Of a DNA stretch of 64,000 nucleotides, positions 20,480 to 32,333 are shown piece by piece (position 1 is the first letter of the stretch; each line of letters begins with the position of its first letter). The DNA is from Rugalucina vietnamica. Taxonomy: Eukaryota; Mollusca; Bivalvia; Lucinida; Lucinidae. The notes under the pieces were generated by a model. That model ran no database searches. It had not been told where the DNA came from and worked only from the letters and a program-made list of their open reading frames with translations. The stretch spans positions 40,989,883-41,053,882 of the forward strand of contig OZ024879.1 of the NCBI GenBank assembly GCA_964017185.1, in the 5' to 3' direction. A program made the translations under genes and the position numbers.

Positions 20480-21108
20480 TGTACTGTCGCGTTTTTGTTG
20501 GATTGAGCGAAGTGTCTTGTTCCGGTACCGGTTGTGTATGGTGTGTGATTCCGGGAATTAGTGAGTCTTATTTTCGGGTGATTGTTTTACCTTTTGCTGT
20601 TTTTCTACGCACAAGCGCCATTTGTCCAAACATTTTTGTCACTGTTTTTACAGTCTCAAATCCCTTAATATCCACCAAGTATTATCATAAATTAACATTT
20701 CATCTTCGATTGTATGCTGTAGAATAAGCATTTTTCCTACAATTTAGCACAGTTTTTTTGTGTTTTCTGGTTTCGTACCTTATGCTGTTTTCGCCCAAAT
20801 ATGTACCTAGCAAACTGTAGAGCTATTTTACAAATACTTACCATACTTACTGTACATTTTACTGCGGTTTGTTTCTGCCAGTCTCATACATTTTCATTTC
20901 TCTATACATTATTACATACATTTATATAAGTTTGCAGTCACTCAGTCGGTTCGATATAAAGATGTGTGTCTGTCATGTCAATCAGTTATGTTAAGCCTTG
21001 TTTGCTGTACTTTCAGTTTGTACCACATTGTACGATTGGCAGAATAGAAGGAAGTTAACCCACCTCTCGTCTTTTATTTGTCAACCGAGTGGTTATCTAG
21101 CCGTAACA
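20480..21108 (+). mobile_element. 3' LTR of BEL/Pao element
   Basis: The LTR begins TGTACTGTCGCG after the polypurine tract and ends GCCGTAACA at 21,108, giving about 629 bases with TG...CA ends. A TATA-like TTTATATAAG is at 20,921-20,930, with the presumed start site about 30 bases later. No 5' LTR is in the window, so the boundary call rests on the tract, the termini and the position after the pol stop. Confidence 0.6.
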
Positions 21109-22361
21109 GTCTTCAGATCTAAGGCGGCATAGTCACAACAATTTGTATCTCACGCGTGGCTACAACCGCTCAGAAACAGAAAATCTTGTAGAGGGCGATA
21201 GGCTGCTAAATTTAGTATGGTCACATTTATCGGAAAGGCATACACTGGCACAGAGGAGATTGTTGAAAGACAGGTTGTCAAATTTGGTAAAAAAATTACC
21301 CTCAGTAAGTGACTTCATCCTCAAGGAGCTAGCCCTAGATGAGAGTACCGCTGCCCATCCTATCACACAGGAAAGACCGACGTATATCACTAGGTCATAC
21401 AGTAATCACAGACCTGAGGAATTTAAATCCAGGAAGATCAAACAACAAGTATGATTGTTTCTTTGAGAAAATGGCAGGTATAGTAGCAAAAATTACTACA
21501 GCAGATGACAGGCGACATGAACAGGCTCATTAGTCTGAATTTATATCCTTGAGTGACATGATAGCTAAACCAACAGAACTGTGTCCTGAAGAAACTACTT
21601 TTCCCTCAAAAAATCTAGTAAGTTTACAATTTGTACGTAGAAATCCATACAGCCATGCTGCTCTGAACTTTAAATTTTAACTTCAGGTTCAGTATGAAAT
21701 TCAAAGAAGACCGCTGAGACTCACATACACACTTCCGCAATGTATAAGTAAGGAGCCATTTAACTCCAGTCGGTGAACCCGGTGGTGCCGTCTCAACAGG
21801 GGTAAGAGGAAAGATAAGCATTGTACCTACAGGGACTACGCTGGTTGCGTTAGATCATGACATGGTAAAAGCCTCCTTAAAACCTTCTGTGATTCTGAAT
21901 TGTAACATACCGGAGAAGAGTGACAGGTCTGTTGTGAATAGTACATTCACAAGTTGTATCAACGATGGATCCTCATTTGACATGCTGTGATGCTTTCTAA
22001 GGTCTGATAAACCGACATTGAACAGGAAGGCAGTCCTCCACCGATTTTGATGTAATTCTCTGATGGTGGAACAGATCAGAGAAATACATTAGAAAGTGTC
22101 AAGTGTTCTAATATATGTTTGTTTAAGGAGTACAATTTGGATATGCTTATGCACCTACGATGTGCCCCAGGTCAGAGCTGGACTAAAAAGTACAAATAGG
22201 CAATGCTCAGGAAATGACGCAATCAGAAAGACATTATCACTCCATAAACCGAGGGGTGGGAAAAAACTAAAATGATACTTATACCATGAAAACAAGTCGT
22301 AAGCCGAGTGAGCAGCTATTCCCCAATAGGCGGCCACTCAGTTACCCGGACTGAACTAAAA
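21109..22361 (+). other. Flank of BEL LTR; unrecognised ORF 21,143-21,454
   Basis: A 103-codon plus-strand frame (21,143-21,454) has charged, helix-rich composition (SERHTLAQRRLLKDRLSNLV, then LPSVSDFILKELALDES). It could be a retroelement gag piece or a host exon; I recognise neither. The rest, to the LINE insertion point at 22,362, shows broken frames only. Confidence 0.3.
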
Positions 22362-22373
22362 ATATTAAAACGT
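22362..22373 (+). repeat. Left 12-bp target-site duplication of LINE block
   Basis: ATATTAAAACGT occurs here directly before the (GTTT)n end of the LINE block. It is repeated exactly at 30,687-30,698 directly after the LINE 5' end. Such duplications are made when a LINE inserts by target-primed reverse transcription. Confidence 0.85.
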
Positions 22374-24894
22374 TTGTTTGTTTGTTGTTTAACGACGCAT
22401 CAATCCTGATGGGTCATTAGCGTCTAACAAGGTAAAACGTTAAAATATATTGAACTCGTATTAAAAAGTAACACTAAGTAAGATATAAATGTCGTTGTAA
22501 AGAAACGATATATGAAATAATAAGATTGGTGATTTAAAAATTATATTTTATAAAACAGATTTACTTGTCTAAGAAATGATAAAATCTTTCCAACGGGTAC
22601 ATCTTTGAACAATTCTTTCAAGTTATTAGCTTGAAAACAAGAAATTCGCTCTGCTGCAAAGTCAGTGCTTTCTAAAAGAAAGTGTTTAACTGTGAATGGT
22701 GTATCACAGCCAATGCATTTAGGTTCATCTTCTCGCTTTAATAAGTGGGGATGTGTTATTCTTGTATGACCAATTCGGAGACGAGCAAGAACGATTTCTT
22801 CTCGTCTCGAAAGTTTATGAATTGCTTTTGGTCGTTCAACGATCGGTTCGACTTCCCTCAATTTATCAAACTTCGCTCCGTTCCAGATTGTTTGCCATTT
22901 GTTAGAGATGTACTCGTTAATAAAAGGTTTAAAATTGACATAAGGAATTTTAAAAACGGTTTCTTCTAGATTTAACGATTCTTTAGCGTTCTTATCAACT
23001 TTCTCATTTCCATATATACCTATATGACTGGGAACCCAGCAATAAATAATTGTTTTCAATTCCGAGATGGTATGATGTTTTATTAATAGTTTTTGTATTT
23101 GAGGGTTTTTGGATGATGTATGGTTTAAGGCCTGTAGAACTGACATAGAGTCAGAAAAAATAATAAATTGGTCCTTTAAGTTACTTTCATTTAAGAAGTC
23201 TAAAGCTAAGTCTATAGCTTTAGCTTCCGCTGTGAAAATTGAAGAGCCATCAGGTAAACGTAATGTTTTGCAATTGCCGTTTGTAAAAGTAGCACAACCA
23301 ACTTTGTTTTCTTCTTTTGAACCATCAGTATAAATACATTGATAGTCAATAAATTGAGATTGTAGTTGATGAAAACTTTCTTTTAGAAGGTGTGGATTTG
23401 AGTCGGATTTTTCCCTGTATGTAGAGTCAAATTAACTTACGGTTTTCTAATGCACCATGATGGTATTTCGGAAACAAAATGTTCTTCTATTTTATCTTTT
23501 TGGATGTTTGCTGATTCTAAAAGTGGTGCAACCCGTAAACCAAAGGACCGGATAGCCTTTGGTTTACTTTCGTAAAGCTGTACGACTTCTTCAGAAATAT
23601 ATGGCGGAAAAGACACCTTATGCACTGGATTTGATGGATTAGCAGCAATTCTAATGGCGTACTGTAGGGCAAGTTTCTCTCGTCGTAAATAAAGAGATGG
23701 CTCTTCAGCCTCAACATAGAGGCTTTGTACAGGTGATGTTCGAAAAGCACCCAGAGCTAATCTTAGGCCTTGATGATGCACTGTGTCTAGAGAACTGATA
23801 TATGATGGTCTTGCCGATCCATATACGATGGATCCATAATCTAATTTTGAACGAATGAGGGAACGGTATAGCTGGAGAAGGACAGTGCGATCAGCACCCC
23901 AGTCTGTGTGTGATAATACTTTCAGTAAGTTTAATGCTTTCAGGCATTTGGCTTTTAAGTACTTGATATGTGGAATGAAAGAAAGTTTACGATCAAAAAG
24001 AACTCCAAGAAATTTAAAATATTCAACTACTGGAATAAGAGAACCATATAAATAAAGTTCGGGATCGTTGTGTACTTTCCGTAGTTGACAGAAATGTACA
24101 CATTGAGTTTTCGACTTGGAAAATTTGAAACCATTATGTGAGGCCCAGTTTTCTATTCTGTTAATGCACTGCTGTAAGTGCCTTTCGATAGTTCTCATAC
24201 TTTTTGACCTGTAACACATACAGAAATCATCTACATATAATGATCCATCTGTTTTAGGATCCAAGCAATCCATTATGCTATTTATCTTAATATTGAACAA
24301 TGTTGTAGACAAGATGCTCCCTTGTGGGACACCCTGTGCTTGGTCGAACTTTTCGGATAAAGTCGATCCAACACGAACCTGGATCCAACGATCCGCAAGG
24401 AAATTTTCGATAAATGTAGCTAATCTGCCTCGTATTCCGAGATCATGTAGATCTCGCATAATACCATGTCTCCAGGTGGTATCATAAGCTTTTTCCAAGT
24501 CGAAAAACACAGCAACAACATGCTCCTTTGCAACAAAGGAATCACGAATAAAGGTTTCCAGTCTTACTAAATTGTCGTTGGTACTTCGTTCAGAACGGAA
24601 GCCCGACTGAACAGGAGATATTAGGTTATTACTTTCTAAGTACCAAACAAGTCTTACATTTATCATTCTCTCTAAAGTTTTGCAAAGACAACTTGTAAGT
24701 GCTATCGGTCTATAGCTGTTAGGTTCTGCATGGTCTTTTCCAGGTTTAGGAATTGGTATTATAGTGGCTAGTTCCCAACTTTCGGGAAACTTTCCAGTTT
24801 CCCACATATCATTAAATATATCTAAGAGAGCATGAAGTGATTTTGGTGGAAGATGTTTTAACATTTGATAGTGAATTTCGTCGGGACCTGTTGC
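22374..24894 (-). mobile_element. LINE copy D: 3' half-element in the composite block
   Basis: A minus-strand copy of the I/Nimb-like LINE. The 3' end at 22,374 is a (CAAA)n tail on the minus strand. Going toward its 5' side it matches copy A with about one difference per 50-100 bases until 24,894 (within RT, phrase TGPDE). A 33-base filler (24,895-24,927) follows, copied from the RT region of the same LINE, then copy A's own tail. It has no target duplication of its own on the inner side. Confidence 0.85.
22541..24894 (-). pseudogene. LINE ORF2 partial: RT, RNase H, C-terminal tail (copy D)
   Basis: From 24,864 down, 475 codons hold nearly the whole RT. They include IPIPKPGKDH and SYRPIALTSCLCKTLERMI, GFRSERSTNDNLVRLE, VAVFFDLEKAYDTTW (motif A), QGVPQGSILSTTLFNI (motif B), and SLYVDDFCMCYRS (YVDD catalytic core). 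The thumb region YFKFLGVLFDRKLSF follows. A GAA-to-TAA change at 23,437-23,439 ends this frame, and a one-base loss soon after shifts it. RNase H and the CxxC...H...C tail lie at 23,340-22,541. The endonuclease and the RT N-terminus are missing. Confidence 0.85.
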
Positions 24895-24927
24895 GATCCA
24901 TATACGATGGATCCATAATCTAATTTT
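24895..24927 (-). repeat. 33-base filler at junction of LINE copies D and A
   Basis: The filler is identical to an internal LINE segment (23,816-23,848 in copy D and 26,381-26,413 in copy A, encoding KLDYGSIVYG). It joins D through a shared TTGC and A through T-rich/(GTTT)n homology. This microhomology is what reverse-transcriptase template jumping leaves. Confidence 0.8.
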
Positions 24928-25104
24928 GTTTGTTTGTTTGTTTGTTTGTTGTTTAACGACGCATCAACCCTGATGGGTCATTAGCGTCTAACAAGGTAAA
25001 ACGTTAAAATATATTGAACTCGTATTAAAAAGTAACACTAAGTAAGATATAAATGTCGTTGTAAAGATACGATATATGAAATAATAAGATTGGTGATTTA
25101 AAAA

Positions 25105-28100
25105 TTATATTTTATAAAACAGATTTACTTGTCTAAGAAATGATAAAATCTTTCCAACGGGTACATCTTTGAACAATTCTTTCAAATTATTAGCTTGAAA
25201 ACAAGAAATTCGCTCTGCTGCAAAGTCAGTGCATTCTAAAAGAAAGTGTTTAACTGTGAATGGTGTATCACAGCCAATGCATTTAGGTTCATCTTCTCGC
25301 TTTAATAAGTGGGAATGTGTTATTCTTGTATGACCAATTCGGAGACGAGTAAGAACGATTTCTTCTCGTCTCGAAAGTTTATGAATTGCTTTTGGTCGTT
25401 TAACGATCGGTTCGACTTCCCTCAATTTATCAAACTTCGCTCCGTTCCAGATTGTTTGCCATTTGTCAGAGATGTACTCGTTAATAAAAGGTTTAAAATT
25501 GACATAAGGAATTTTAAAAACGGTTTCTTCTAGATTTAACGATTCTTTAGCGTTCTTATCAACTTTCTCATTTCCATATATACCTATATGACTGGGAACC
25601 CAGCAATAGATAATTGTTTTCAATTCAGAGATGGTATGATGTTTTATTAATAACTTTTGTATTTGAGGGTTTTTGGATGATGTATGGTTTAAGGCCTGTA
25701 GAACTGACATAGAGTCAGAAAAAATAATAAATTTGTCCTTTAAGTTACTTTCATTTATGAAGTCTAAAGCTAAGTCTATAGCTTTAGCTTCCGCTGTAAA
25801 AATTGAAGAGCCATCAGGTAAACGTAATGTTTTGCAATTGCCGTTTGTAAAAGTAGCACAACCAACTTTGTTTTCTTCTTTTGAACCATCAGTATAAATA
25901 CATTGATAGTCAATAAATTGAGATTGTAGTTGATGAAAACTTTCTTTTAGAAGGTGAGGATTTGAGTCGGATTTTTTCCCTGTATGTAGAGTCAAATTAA
26001 CTTCTGGTTTTCTAATGCACCATGATGGTATTTCGGAAACAAAATGTTCTTCTATTTTATCTTTTTGGATGTTTGCTGATTCTAAAAGTGGTGCAACCCG
26101 TAAACCAAAGGACCGGATAGCCTTTGGTTTACTTTCGTAAAGCTGTACGACTTCTTCAGAAATATATGGCGGAAAAGACACCTTATGAACTGGATTTGAT
26201 GGATTAGCAGCAATTCTAATGGCGTACTGTAGGGCAAGTTTCTCTCGTCGTAAATATAGAGATGGCTCTTCAGCCTCAACATAGAGGCTTTGTACAGGTG
26301 ATGTTCGAAAAGCACCCAGAGCTAATCTTAGGCCTTGATGATGCACTGTGTCAAGAGAACTGATATATGATGGTCTTGCCGATCCATATACGATGGATCC
26401 ATAATCTAATTTTGAACGAATGAGGGAACGGTATAGCTGGAGAAGGACAGTGCGATCAGCACCCCAGTCTGTGTGTGATAATACTTTCAGTAAGTTCAAT
26501 GCTTTCAGGTGGCTTTGAAGTACTTGATATGTGGAATGAAAGAAAGTTTACGATCAAAAAGAACTCCAAGAAATTTAAAATCTTCAACTACTGGTATAAG
26601 AGAACCATATAAATAAAGTTCGGGATCGTTGTGTACTTTCCGTAGTTGACAGAAATGTACACATTGAGTTTTCGACTTGGAAAATTTGAAACCATTATGT
26701 GAGGCCCAGTTTTCTATTCTGTTAATGCACTGCTGTAAGTGCCTTTCGATAGTTCTCATACTTTTTGACCTGTAACACATACAGAAATCATCTACATATA
26801 ATGATCCATCTGTTTTAGGATCCAAGCAATCCATTATGCTATTTATCTTAATATTGAACAATGTTGTAGACAAGATGCTCCCTTGTGGGACACCCTGTGC
26901 TTGGTCGAACTTTTCGGATAAAGTCGATCCAACACGAACCTGGATCCAACGATCCGCAAGGAAATTTTCGATAAATGTAGCTAATCTGCCTCGTATTCCG
27001 AGATCATGTAGATCTCGCATAATACCATGTCTCCAGGTGGTATCATAAGCTTTTTCCAAGTCGAAAAACACAGCAACAACATGCTCCTTTGCAACAAAGG
27101 CATCGCGAATAAAGGTTTCCAGTCTTACTAAATTGTCGTTGGTACTTCGTTCAGAACGGAAGCCCGACTGGACAGGAGATATTAGGTTATTACTTTCTAA
27201 GTACCAAACAAGTCTTACATTTATCATTCTCTCTAACGTTTTGCAAAGACAACTTGTAAGTGCTATCGGTCTATAGCTGTTAGGTTCTGCATGGTCTTTT
27301 CCAGGTTTAGGAATTGGTATTATAGCGGCTAGTTCCCAACTTTCGGGAAACTTTCTAGTTTCCCACATATCATTAAATATATCTAAGAGAGCATGAAGTG
27401 ATTTTGGTGGAAGATGTTTTAACATTTGATAGTGAACTTCGTCGGGACCTGTTGCTGTATCATGGGCTTTACTGATGGCGTCTTTTAATTCATCCAAATT
27501 AAAAGGAGTATTATATTCTTCATTATTTGAGGACTTAAAGTTTAACTTAGTCTTTTCTTGTTCTTTCTTATATTTTTGAAATTCCTCCGAATAATGACTG
27601 GTTGAGGAATTTGAACAAAATTGTGATGCCAAAGTATCTGCTATATCTTGTTTTGTGGAAGCTGTTTCGTTCGCATTGTTGAAATTGTAATTAAGATGGT
27701 GATATGAAGCAGATTTAGATTTACCGGTTATTTTCCTAACCATGTCCCAAACTTTTTTAGTGGGTGTTTTATAATTCAAATTCGATACGTATGTTCTCCA
27801 TGATTTGCGTTTTGCAGACTTTATAGTCCGACGGGCTTTTGCTCTAGAATTCCTATAAGTATTTAAATTTTCATGCGTTGGGAACTAGCAGAACTTCGAC
27901 AAAGTGTCTTTCCGTTGTTTGATAGCTTCTTTACAATCGTCGTTATACCATGGGTTAATTTTCTTTGGGTTTGTCGAGGTTTTGGGGATACATTTCTCAG
28001 ATATATTTATTAAAGAAGAGGTGAAGTCAGTTATAGGATCAGAAGAATCAGAGAGAAAAGTATCAGTAAGGGACTCATTACATAAAGTATGAAATAAATT

Positions 28101-28804
28101 CCAATCTGCTTTATTCAATTTCCATTTGGGATTATGGGCTTCATCATGAGTCTGAACGCTTTCAATCAAAATTGGAAAGTGGTCAGATCCACGTTGATCT
28201 TCACAAACAGACCAGTCATAGTCAAGATAGAGAGAGGGGTGACAGAGTGAAAGATCAAGGGATGAGAAAGTGCCTTTGCCAGAATCTAGATAAGTGTTAG
28301 ATTCATCAAACAAATGTCGTTTTTCGTGATGAAATCCTCGATTAATTCTCCTCTGGGATCATTGTCATTACAACCCCAAAGCACATTGTGACCATTGAAG
28401 TCACCTACCAACATATAGGGTGAAGGAAGCCGTTCAATTAAAGAAGTAAGTTGTTCAGATTTTAAAAGATAAGAGGGAGGGATATAGACTGAGCAGAAAG
28501 TTATCTCTTTCTCGAGTGTAACAGAAACAGCTACCGCTTGTAGATCCGTTTTAAGTTTAATTTGACGTTGTGGTAATGTTGAATGGACAAGTAAAGAGCT
28601 TCCACCAGATGCTCTTAGACAATCCAAGTGAATGTGATTGTAAACATTAAAGCCTTTCAAAGTAAACGTGTCATTAGGTTTGAGGAAAGTTTCTTGAAGA
28701 CAGAAAACAGAAGGTCTAAGTAGTGACAAAAGAAGTAGTAGTTCTTCAAAACGTGGTTTTACACCTCGACAGTTCCATTGTATTATTTTATATTTGCTAC
28801 CCAT
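25105..28804 (-). pseudogene. LINE ORF2: endonuclease, RT, RNase H (copy A)
   Basis: ATG at 28,804. Order: APE-type endonuclease (IIQWNCRGVKPRFEELLLLL, LQETFL with catalytic Glu, YMLVGDFNGHNVLWG, then RGSDHFPI), linker, RT with YVDD (about 26,790), thumb, RNase H (IYTDGSKEENKVGCATF, SDSMSVLQAL) and a terminal CxxC...H...C motif. Compared with copy B it has a 7-base deletion near 28,300, an AAG-to-TAG nonsense change at 27,885-27,887, and a small net deletion at about 26,505-26,515. It cannot make a full protein. The 464-codon frame 26,499-25,105 covers thumb, RNase H and tail intact. An intact enzyme would nick the target and reverse transcribe its own RNA in the nucleus. Confidence 0.9.
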
Positions 28805-28866
28805 TAAATAATTTAGAGAGGAGATTTAAATGCGTGACCTTTTGTTCAAATGTAGACTGGAAACTT

Positions 28867-30064
28867 CTACTTTGGAGCTGTGATTGGTGACCGAGGATGA
28901 TGGCCACGGGAACCAGGGCGCGAGGCAACCTCGTCCATCTCCATGGCATCGTCATTAGCCAGAGCTCCAAATTTGTTATACTGTTGAACGGGATCATCTG
29001 ATCCCTTCTGCACCCTACTGGATGCAGAATGTGGTTTTGCGTTTGTACTCGGTTGGTTTGGTTTTGAACTAACTTTTGCTTGTTCTGACAGAGATTTGCT
29101 TGATGTTGTGTTCTGATTTTGAGAAATATTGTTTCTGTTTGGTTTCCTCGCAATGAGAACTTTTGAACTCTCTGTAATCTTACAGTCTTCGACACTGTAT
29201 TGTGTAGCAGCTGTTTTGGTTTCTGGTTTGGCAGCAAGTGATTTGACTATATGTGAGAAACTAAATTCAGGCTTCTGTTCAAGTTGTTTTCGAGCTTCAA
29301 GATATGTCAAGTTCTTTGTTATCTTCAATCGCATGATTTCTTTTTCCTTCTTCCATGTTTCGCATTCATTTGACCGTGATAGATGTGCTCCGCCACAGTT
29401 GACACATTTTGTGGGGTTTTTGCAGTGATTTGTATGATGGTCATGGTTTCCCATACCACATCTTTCACAGACTGACCCGGGGTCAACTGGGCATTTGTCC
29501 TCATGGTGTCCAAATTTCTGACAGTTAAAGCATCTCAAAGGATTTGGTATGTACAGATCGACAGAAATAATTTGATAAAAGATTTTCAGAGATTTAGGTG
29601 GTACAACTGAGTCAAATGTTAAAAGAATGGTATTCGTGTTGATTGTGTCTTGTCCTTTTTTAACTGTGAAGCGTTTTACTGCTGTCACACCTTGATTTTC
29701 CAAGTACTCGAGTATGTTCTTTTCCGATTCTCCTTTGAGATTTCTGTCTCTGATTATGCCTTTGGAAGAGTTAGAGTTTTGTGTGGTTTAACCTCTACTG
29801 GTAGATTGAAGAACTTTTTTGATTTTAAAAGAATGTCTGTTTGCATTTTCCTTGTTGTTTCTACTAACAATGTTCCGTTTTTTAATTTCTTCACACAATT
29901 TGTTTCTCAATAACAAAAGGTGACAGTGATGTAACTTGTGTTTCTTTGTTTGTTGACTCAATAATAATAAACTTTGGAAAATTTTCTTGTGCTCTAAACA
30001 GTGTCGAAGCGTCTATATCGTCGTCGGAGTCCGGTCGTTGTCGTTTGTGTGCCATTGAATCCAT
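28867..30064 (-). pseudogene. LINE ORF1 gag-like, three CCHC knuckles (copy A)
   Basis: Start codon at 30,064, as in copy B. A 25-base deletion at about 29,893-29,899 relative to copy B, plus a one-base loss near 29,775, break the N-terminal half. From 29,703 to 28,867 the frame is open (278 codons). It holds the end of an RRM-like region, CFNCQKFGHHEDKC (CX2CX4HX4C), CERCGMGNHDHHTNHC, CVNCGGAHLSRSNEC, and a Ser/Asn-rich tail ending RPGSRGHHPRSPITAPK. ORF1 proteins of this type bind the element RNA. ORF1 is followed by ORF2 after 62 bases. Confidence 0.9.
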
Positions 30065-30686
30065 TTTTTTTAGTTTTAAGTCTCGACGGCTATGCGCTTC
30101 ACCCTCCTTGGAGCCCTACAAGGGGACGCTATACGGAAACGGCTCTCCAGTTTCCAGCGCCAAAGCTACATACCCGTCATACTCGCCGTGCAAGATTCCA
30201 AAGTACTTCAGACTACCCAAGCTTTAACAACAAATGAATATTAAGTCAGATGTCTAATAAAGAAAACCGAAATAACATTCAGACGTTGTACCCACCCTGC
30301 CTCTCAACCTAGACCCAAGTAACCCAGAAATACCGAAAAACAAGCCCGTCGATTGACCCTTAAACCACCGCCTTCTGAGATATAGGGAAAAGGATGATTA
30401 AATGAAGAAATTTGAAACACGGTTGCGTATCATTCGATACTGAAAAAGTTAGAAGGAAGAAGAGATCTCAGGGCAAGGCATGGCAGCCGATTGACCGTGT
30501 CGAGCCTCCACGGCCTCCCGTTTACACCGAATCCGAGGCCAAAGAGGCGTGTTGAGACAGGTGAAGATCTCTGACCTGTCCCTCAACCTCCAGGATCCTC
30601 TTCTCCGGCTTACGGGTATCCACCCACGGCAAACAGGTGGCACCTCTTTTGACCGGGTTTTACGGTTCCGCATGAGGGAGCGACCG

Positions 30687-30698
30687 ATATTAAAACGT
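30687..30698 (+). repeat. Right 12-bp target-site duplication of LINE block
   Basis: ATATTAAAACGT, an exact repeat of 22,362-22,373, abuts the LINE 5' end at 30,686. Confidence 0.85.
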
Positions 30699-30744
30699 AC
30701 ATCAGGCTCAAACAGCAAAACAAATTCGACTCCAAAAACACAAA

Positions 30745-30850
30745 ACAATTAGAACCACAACAGAAGTATCGCCTTGGAATGATCAGTAATATAAATTACT
30801 GGGGGGGGGGGGGATTAAACCGGTTTTACAGGCGCCTAACCTCACCCTCA
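30745..30850 (+). repeat. Dispersed repeat (second copy 43,665-43,770)
   Basis: The core AGAAGTATCGCCTTGGAA, then GATCAGTAA, a G-rich spot (here a run of 13-14 G), TTAAACCG(G/A)TTTTACA and CCTCACCCTC, recurs at 43,665-43,770 in the same orientation. The family is unknown to me, but its conserved edges suggest a mobile element fragment. Confidence 0.6.
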
Positions 30851-31257
30851 TGTTCTGCAGTGGTTCACAACATTTAGTTAGTTGTTCGGTCCTCGTGGTG
30901 AATCCCTAAATAGTCAATGAATCATCAAGGACAAAACATGCCGAGAAGGTTATGACAGGGTGAGTATCCTGAATTTAGGACTGCAAAATATGTCACTGCA
31001 AAGTGAAAAGGGGCCAGATGATATTGAAGCGGTTTTGACATGTGCTGGAGGTGTCCAGTGACTCAATTTCTTTCATGATAGACCTTTTTGTCATACCTTC
31101 TACAGATTTCCAAATGTCCTTTTGTAACTCTTGTAAGGTAAGTGGCGAATCATTTGCCTCTCGTACCGCTGTAATGCCACTGTCCATCGAATGACGTCGA
31201 CGGAACATGCATCCCCTCCTTAAAACAAGCATTCAAAACACCTTCATTGACATCTAG
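30851..31257. other. No gene recognised
   Basis: A minus-strand 79-codon frame (31,232-30,993) is open, with a Leu/Glu-rich patch (LTLQELQKDIWKSVEGM), but no family was recognised. Confidence 0.3.
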
Positions 31258-31403
31258 TGAAACAACGGCTGACCTTAACAGAGCAACAGGTGACAGACGA
31301 ACTAGCTTTCAGTGTGACGTATGCCAAATGTGGTTTTGTGATGGTGAAGCATATGCAAAGCATGTGTGTACAGAGCCCAAAGAAAATTCTGATCAGTCAG
31401 ATT
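31258..31403 (+). CDS. Possible exon with a C2HC-type zinc finger
   Basis: A 146-base stretch lies between ACATCTAG (acceptor) and GTAAGTG at 31,404 (strong donor). One frame gives FQCDVCQMWFCDGEAYAKHV, then C, i.e. CX2CX12HX2C, like a single C2H2/C2HC finger. An acidic Glu/Asn/Ser tail follows. No neighbouring exon was identified. It may be a host gene exon or a transposon-derived one. Confidence 0.35.
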
Positions 31404-32333
31404 GTAAGTGTTTTACATCACCGTTTCCACAGTGCACATGCATGTATCATGTGTATAAGTTAGTTTTCTACCTCTTTGTTCATTTATCAATATTGGCATC
31501 AAGTTTGCATTTTATGTGTTCCACAACTTATATTTATATACTCATCAAAAGAAGTTTTGCACCAGTTAATATTTTTCTCATTTTAAAATACTGTTTAGAA
31601 TATATCTTTTCATCAAATCCAATTTCAGAATTTTTAACAAGCTGCATATCAAAAACATGCTCATGCACTATTTTGACATAAGATCGCCTTTTACAGAAAG
31701 AAAATATGCGGTATGTTTTGGTGTTAAAACATCTCAAAATAATCAAAAGTTGAAATTAAATTTGATTTTAATCATTTTTTCCAATATTACTGATTTTTTT
31801 CTTAAAAATTGCAGTTTTGTCAAAAATGCATTTTTACCCAAATTTTGAGATTTTCTAAATTGTTTTTTTTTTTGGCTTAATCATTTACTTTGTAGCTTTT
31901 GTGAGTAAATTTGGAAACCAGAGGACCTGATATCGCTCACCTGAGTAATGCATTGCATAAGATAAAATGCATATAGCTGATTTCTAACAGTAAAGTTGTT
32001 ACAATGGTCTTTGTTCACTGAGTTCAACTTTTCTATGATCCCCTCCTTGAGAAGATAGACTAGCAAATCATGCATAGTAACCTATTCGGCATGCTATAAG
32101 CTCAATAAGACTACAAAAGGAATGCCAGTGAAAAGAACTAATTTTTGTCATCCAATAAAATTTTATTTATTCATTTACATTAAACACATACCTTAATAAT
32201 TCATAAGCCAAGCAGTAAAACTTTATATAAAGAAAGACTATTGGAATCTTATACCCACATTTCAAAAGTTGAAAAAAAAATAAATAGAAACAAACAAACA
32301 TAAAAATGAAACTTAATATATCATGGATGCTTA
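31404..32333. other. No gene recognised
   Basis: Strongly AT-rich sequence. If 31,258-31,403 is a real exon this would start its intron. Confidence 0.4.

Larger units (their letters stand above)
24928..30686 (-). mobile_element. LINE copy A: full-length I/Nimb-like element, inactivated
   Basis: A complete minus-strand element, about 5.76 kb: 5' end at 30,686 (CGGTCGCTCCCTCATGCGG), a GC-rich 5' UTR of about 620 bases, ORF1 with three CCHC knuckles, ORF2 with endonuclease, RT and RNase H, and a 3' UTR ending in (CAAA)n at 24,928. The domain order ORF1-CCHC, APE endonuclease, RT, RNase H fits the I group; the Nimb clade, common in molluscs, is my best guess. The 5' end matches copy B at 59,412 to the base, so both are full-length. 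Both ORFs carry lesions. The upstream 12-bp duplication pairs with the one beside copy D, not with this copy's own 3' end. Confidence 0.9.

Noticed and set aside
30449-30752. ORFs on both strands at 30.4-30.75 kb and the same at 59.3-59.65 kb
   Set aside because: They lie in the GC-rich LINE 5' UTR, overlap on both strands, and do not resemble any protein.
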